Assembly: GCA_947683425.1 (NCBI GenBank)
Contig: CANTUQ010000077.1
Location: 4,147,001-4,211,000, forward strand
Length of the DNA stretch: 64,000 bases
From: Excoecaria cochinchinensis
Lineage: Eukaryota > Streptophyta > Magnoliopsida > Malpighiales > Euphorbiaceae
Direction: 5' to 3'
The notes below the pieces were generated by a model. It made no database searches and was not told the DNA's origin. It saw only the letters and a program-made list of their open reading frames with translations. A program made the translations under genes and the position numbers. How positions within the stretch are numbered: position 1 is the stretch's first letter; each line of letters begins with the position of its first letter. Shown here piece after piece: positions 59,361 to 64,000 of this stretch.

Positions 59361-60420
59361 TTATTATTAATCTATTAATGTGTTAATCTATTTGTTTTAA
59401 TATGTCATTTAATTTATTTATCACCCATAATGCATTTTTTATCTATTTTAATTTGTTATTTATTATTTTATATATTTAATTGATTTTCTTGATTTAATTA
59501 CTAACTTTAATTTTTTTATTTTTATTTTTCTTTCAATACTTATTTTTGTCATGTTTGAGCACATTTGCATGCAGAGGAGGAGATCCGGGGATTTATTTTG
59601 GCTAATTTATCATTTTTGTTATTTGTATTATTTTTCTTTATTTGTCTTTACTTAATCTATTTGTCATGTAATTAGTAATAAAATTATTTATTTTATGCAC
59701 GCTTAATTAAAAAAATCACAAAAATATTTATATTAATAAATTAGGATTTTTTATAATAAAATAGGACCAATGTTCTAATTTCAACTAATAAAATGTCACT
59801 TTCAAAAGAAGAATTAATTTTCATAAAATGGGACCGCTCATCCCGTTTTTCTCACTAAATGCCTAAAATAATTCTCCATTTCTTAAGTATGCATAAAGGA
59901 ACTAATATTCCTACTCCAAATAAATGTCCAGATTTATGTATGATGGTTTATTTAATTTTATATTTTGGGGGATTGTATTTTTATCCCAATTTTATCTTTT
60001 AATTTATTTTTGTAATTTATTTTGTTATTTTATTTATCGCTTCTTTACTGCTTTCCTCGTTGCTTCATGTGCGCTTAAATTGATTTGCATGACGTGTGAG
60101 AAAAGAGATGAAAAATTAATCGTTAAAAGCTCACTTATAACTTAACCAACGTGTTAATAAGAGTGAAGTTCCAAACCACTCTCTGGTTTAGACCTCCGAG
60201 GTTACACGAACTTTTCCAATTTCTTGTAAATTGGGTGGCGACTCCAAAATATCTCAAATCTGCCTAAAGGTTTGATGAGGTTAGATAAACTTTCCCAATG
60301 TTCTATTGGGAAGGGATTCCAAAATATCTCATGTTACCCAAGATCTAGACACGAACTCTTCTCGTACCCTAAAAGCAGGCCCTCCAAGAAAAAACACAAC
60401 GAGCGGGTTCCGGCGCGTTA

Positions 60421-61233
60421 TAGGCCTATCAAACTTAAATAGAAGTATTCAATCTCCTGCCTCTTTGTCAGCGTCGTCCCCTTCATCACCAAGGAGTATT
60501 GCTTAATATGCGCAGTGGGGTCTAAGGTACCGTCAAACTTTGGAACATCCAGCATCTTGAAATTCTGAGGGATTAAATCCTCTCCCTCCAGCTTCTTGTC
60601 CTCGGGGTTCATCCCCTTTCCCATCATCAGGATCCGAGATATCGCCTTGAACTTCTCTTCCATTTTTCTCCAGATAGCTTATTCTGTCTGGGGTGTTTTC
60701 CCTCTAACCACCATAGGCTCTTCATACTCATCCTTTCCAACATCATCCTCTATCCTGTGGACTACCCCTCTTCTCTGGCCTCCCGATGTGGTAGCCCGTA
60801 AGTCCACTAGTAAAGGGTGAATCTCCTCAGGTGGGTCTTCTTTAGCCTCCTCCCGTTCATTTTGTCTCATAGGAGGGGCAGCTGGGTTTTGTGTGGTACG
60901 CTGGGCCATTATTGTCATTATGGCCATCATTCTATTCTCAAACTCCTCCAACCTTCTTCCTACCTCTTCGGCTATTACGGCCCGGGTAGCGTCTGTTCCT
61001 CTTAGTGAATTAGCCATTTCACTATTTATAGAAAACTGAGAGGAGGTAACGTGACTGCTTTCGAAAAGTGAGCCTAAATATTCTACCCTTTCTGGTAGCT
61101 CAAAGAATGAATTCCTACGTAGCTGCCCGCGGGGACCTCTTGACCACCTGGGTAGATCTATGATGGCTGCAAAACATCTCAGGTCAGGATGATGCATGAA
61201 TGCCATAAAATGTATGATCGTGCTGTGCAGCAT
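60421..61233 (-). pseudogene. Tat-type gag N-terminus of element 3
   Basis: From Met at 61,233 the frame runs 184 codons: HHPDLRCFAAIIDLPRWSRG, the helical RRLEEFENRMMAIMTIMAQR, an acidic Pro-rich linker (REEAKEDPPEEIHPLL), ending at a TAA stop (60,679-60,681). Past that single stop the same frame continues FKAISRILMMGKGMNPEDKK, LDVPKFDGTLDPTAHIKQYS (start of the capsid domain) and EIEYFYLSLIGL, then is cut at the junction with the forward LTR. Its N-terminus aligns with the element 1 gag start. Capsid end, knuckle and pol are missing. Confidence 0.85.
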
Positions 61234-61837
61234 CTACAACCACATGCAAGCAGATATACCCTTCCAACCTTGTTCCTTCCACACACAAGGTCATGTCGTC
61301 TCTTTCTTAGGTGGGCTTGGCCCATGGGTTAACGGAAAACCCAATGGACGCGTATAGTGCACAGTGGAAAATTGGCAGCATAACCTCTCTTATCTAATGT
61401 ACATACATATGGCTTTTGACCATTGTGTATTTAGGCAACCAGAATAAACTGGTATGGGCCTATCGGGGCATGAAAGCCTTTGATTAGGTGACCAACCAAC
61501 CTATCTGGGTTTGACCAATACAGAATGATCTACATAGCAAGCATAGTATTATGGTTCATACTACCTAGGGGAAGTATCTATTTTTATTACATGAGCTTTG
61601 GCCAGGATGATGATACTTTTGGGCTACCCAAGTATGATTCCTGCCAACGGGTCTAGCTCGTCATGAGTATAGCAATCGGCCGGATTATCATTTGATATGC
61701 CACATGGTACTAGCTTGGGCTGGTGATTATCCTTAACACTTCGCTACATTGAGTGAACGTAGGGTCGTGCTTCGAAAACGCACCGGGGTTAAAAGAGGGA
61801 CCAAACTATCATAGATCTAAGGCTTTAATGATATGCA
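61234..61837 (-). other. Untranslated leader of element 3
   Basis: Reverse counterpart of 28,120-29,000 in element 1: CCGGTGCGTTTTCGAAGCAC (complement near 61,775) and GTGGTTGTAGATGCTGCACA (complement near 61,230). The Arg-type primer site and the first bases are missing because the leader joins the LTR at a deletion at 61,837. Confidence 0.7.
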
Positions 61838-63761
61838 ATGAGAACATTGGAAAGGTTCATCTAATCTTGTTGAGCCCAAGACCAGAGATGGTTTGGGACT
61901 TCCAATTTATTCATTCTTTGATTAAATTATGATTGAGTTTTAAATTTAACCTTTCATCCCATTTTCTCATTCAGTTCAATGCAATAATTAAAATATCAGA
62001 TCAATCATATAGTGAAAGTATCAAATAAAGTAAGTTCAAAATGAAGTAAATTAAAAATACAATAGCTTACAAAAAAAACTATGGGCGGAATATAACCCCC
62101 ATTATAAATGAGCAGAAAAGGGAAACTGGCACAAAGCGGGATATTCAATTAAAGATGAAGACATTTGTCTTCGCATGCATATTTAGAGAAAAATAATATT
62201 AAACTATCCATTTTATTTGGACAAAATATCAGGACATTGGTCCTATTTTATTTAGGAAATTTCCATTTATTTGTAGAAATCTTTAGCTATTTTTACATTA
62301 GTGGGCTCAAAATAATATTTACAATAAATTGAAAATAAAAATAAACTAAAAGGAAATAGGGTAACAAAATAAACCAAATTGTCGTCCCTAGATCATCCTA
62401 GCAGGCTCCCTTTCTCAATGTCCCATATTCAGTAGAAATAAATAAACTCACAAGAAAAACAAATAACACGTGAGTGGGACAATAAAATAAAATAATGAAA
62501 ATAAAAGGAAATATCAGAGATAAAATAAATATATAAATAATAGATATAAATATCGACATGTCGATAAAATGATTGTAAATAAATAAAATAAAAGAAAAGT
62601 AGGATTGAATCAAGAATATTTACCCTCAGAATTTGAATTCTATTGAGGAAAAAGATGATTGATTTCCTTGCTTTGAACCGCAAAATTAGAATTGAAAATA
62701 ATAAAAATTAGAAATTTATTCCAAGAAATAAAACTTGCTTAAAAAATAATGGAAGAAAATAAAAATTCTCAAGAGCAAATAATTATTTTCCTTGTCTCAA
62801 GAATGACTTTTTCATGAAGAATTTATTTTTAAAATCTTAAGAAATTTATTTGAAGAATAAAACTCAAAGAAAGAAAATGAAGAAAGAATTGTTTTGAAGA
62901 AGAAGAAATGAAAAATCCCAATCCTTTTCTCGATTCTCAATCTGCTATTTATAAGCTAACTGAGAATAAGAATAAAAAATTCAAATGTTTTTAAAATTCA
63001 AATTAAAAATTCAAATCTTTTTAAAATTTGAATTAAAAATTCAAATCTTTTCAAAATTTAAATTAAAAATTCAAATATTTTCAAAATTTGAATTATCCTT
63101 AAAGATATATATCAAATTTTTTTGAATTCAAATTAGATTTTAGAAAATAAAATCTAATCTTTTTGAATTTAAATTACATTTGGAGATAAAATCAAATCAT
63201 TTTCAATTCAAATTAGAATTTAGAAGATAAGATTAAATTTTTGAAATTTATTTTAAGGATAAATTTTAGTAAAAAATAATAAAAAATAATTTAAAACCTA
63301 TCTTAATTTTAAAAATTGAAAAAACCATGAAAATACCAAAAAAGGGGGATAAAAAATCAATTTTGGGGAAAAAATCCCAAAAAAGGCGAAAATCGGCGAA
63401 TATGGGCCTTCGACGGCTGTCGCTGGTGAGTGACCAGCTGCGCGCTGGCAAGCAAGGGAAGGACGAGCGACACCTTGCCTGTCGCGCGCACGCTGTGCGA
63501 GCGACACCTCGCCCGTTGCCCGCCGGCTGCCGTAAACGATCTAATTTTTTAAAAAAAAAATTTAAAGAAACAATTTTGACTAAAATACTTTAATTTTAAA
63601 ACTCCTTTTTTATTTATATTTTTAGTTTTTATATTTTTTATTTAAAAAAATCAAATTTTGATAAGGAAATAATCACTTCTAACCTTTTTACCTGTGAACA
63701 GACGTTAATTTTATCATTGGATAATCTCTGATCTGGGCTACCTCAGAACCCGGTATCTATA
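61838..63761 (-). mobile_element. 5' LTR of element 3, U5 end deleted
   Basis: On the minus strand it starts TATAGATACCGGGTTCTGAG (mutated TGTAGACACC) at 63,761 and matches the 3' LTR until 61,838, the middle of a U5 stem-loop. About 440 bp of U5, the LTR end and the primer site are gone. It carries a 140-bp GC cassette (63,400-63,540), a TATA box, and AAATTCAAAT-type repeats (62,990-63,200). Confidence 0.85.
62945..62953 (-). promoter_or_regulatory. TATA box of the element 3 5' LTR
   Basis: The minus strand reads TATAAATAG, about 450 bp downstream of the GC cassette and about 330 bp upstream of the GAGGGTAAAT block (62,618). Confidence 0.55.
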
Positions 63762-64000
63762 GGTGGTTAAGAGGCATTTTTAGTCTTTTTATGAATTTGG
63801 GGAATAGCAATGCATTGATAGGAAAATTAAAAGTTGGCCATTTTTAGTTTAGTTTTGCTGTCTTGAGATTAGTTTGTGGTTTTTATTGTTTTTGTATTTG
63901 CTGTTTTGTTTTCTCTTTTGTTAAAAAATTGTTTTTATCTTTTATCCTATTTTTAGTTTAGTTTTCCCTCAAGTTTGGTTTCCAATGTGGATATGATTGA
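63762..64000 (+). mobile_element. Athila 3' untranslated region, continuing past the window
   Basis: GGTGG resumes the Athila sequence broken at 49,101. T-rich phrases such as GTTTGTGGTTTTTATTGTTT and TTTTTAGTTTAGTTTT suit the long 3' region of plant Athila elements. GCCATTTTTAGTTTAGTTTT and CCTATTTTTAGTTTAGTTTT form a short direct repeat (63,838; 63,948). Confidence 0.6.

Larger units (their letters stand above)
58255..60420 (+). mobile_element. Tat-type LTR, forward, 5' end missing
   Basis: It begins abruptly at a GC cassette (GGGCGCGAGCGACGCCCGC, 58,260) without the TGTAGACACC start. It then has TATAAATAG, an AG/GGTTAAAAATTTT block (58,995), TTA and ATC runs, a GACCAATGTTC block (59,764), the U5 stem CCCAATGTTCTATTGGG (60,294-60,310), and ends GGGTTCCGGCGCGTTATA, joined to element 3 gag. 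It is either a truncated solo LTR or a recombination product. No target duplication is visible. Confidence 0.75.
49102..63761 (-). mobile_element. Element 3: reversed Tat-type element with three further insertions
   Basis: Read on the minus strand: 5' LTR (63,761-61,838), leader (61,837-61,234), gag N-terminus (61,233-60,421), 3' noncoding region with tandem arrays (58,254-57,774, 55,280-54,895 and 52,288-51,566), PPT, 3' LTR (51,565-49,102). The two LTRs match closely. Flanks GGGGG (49,097-49,101) and GGTGG (63,762-63,766) agree in four of five bases. The middle of the element is lost around the forward LTR at 58,255-60,420. Confidence 0.8.

Overview
The window looks like repeat-rich heterochromatin of a plant nuclear genome, probably a eudicot. 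It is very AT-rich outside a few GC islands. Everything recognisable comes from plant LTR retrotransposons: an Athila-type Ty3/gypsy element, Tat-type Ty3/gypsy elements, Del/Tekay-like chromovirus LTRs, a copia-like repeat and a CACTA-like end. I found no host protein gene, no tRNA or rRNA gene, no CRISPR array and no organelle DNA. Every coding remnant carries stops or frameshifts. The species cannot be told from the sequence.

Left third (1-23,540). The window opens inside a reversed Tat-type LTR (1-1727) that interrupts a forward chromovirus-like LTR (1728-6013). That LTR sits in the 3' LTR (6014-9633) of a reversed Del-like chromovirus. Only about 210 bp remain between this element's LTRs, with a Met-tRNA-type primer site and the PPT end. 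Its 5' LTR (9846-10370 plus 15,376-18,615) is split by a 5005-bp solo LTR (10,371-15,375, target duplication TTACG). Next come a minus-strand Tat pol fragment (18,616-19,930: RT end, RNase H, second RNase H) and a copia-like repeat (19,931-20,202 plus 22,934-23,540). The copia-like repeat is split by an old Tat solo LTR (20,203-22,933, ATAGT duplication).

Right two thirds (23,543-64,000). One decayed plus-strand Athila-type element frames this region: 5' LTR end and Asp-tRNA-type primer site near 24,850, gag, protease, RT, integrase, a 3' open stretch, and a poly-G tract at 49,085-49,101. Three insertions split it. Element 1 (25,796-36,818) is complete: two LTRs, primer site, PPT and a near-perfect target duplication. 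It has only gag and the start of pol, so it is non-autonomous. Element 2 (39,393-46,373) is a relative that lost its 5' half in a deletion which also removed the Athila RNase H. Element 3 (49,102-63,761) is reversed. It carries a solo Tat LTR (52,289-54,894, GAGGT), a chromovirus solo LTR (55,281-57,773, GTGAG) and a 5'-truncated Tat LTR (58,255-60,420).

The parts explain each other. Athila gag stops at 25,795 and resumes at 36,824. Its polymerase stops at 39,392 and its integrase starts at 46,374. Its poly-G tract at 49,101 continues into 3' sequence at 63,762. The least explained signals lie in the Tat LTRs and 3' regions: GC-rich inverted-repeat cassettes at one fixed U3 position that differ in every copy, U5 stem-loops whose paired bases change together, a primer-site look-alike in U5, and 3' tandem arrays, one of them with a four-monomer higher-order repeat.
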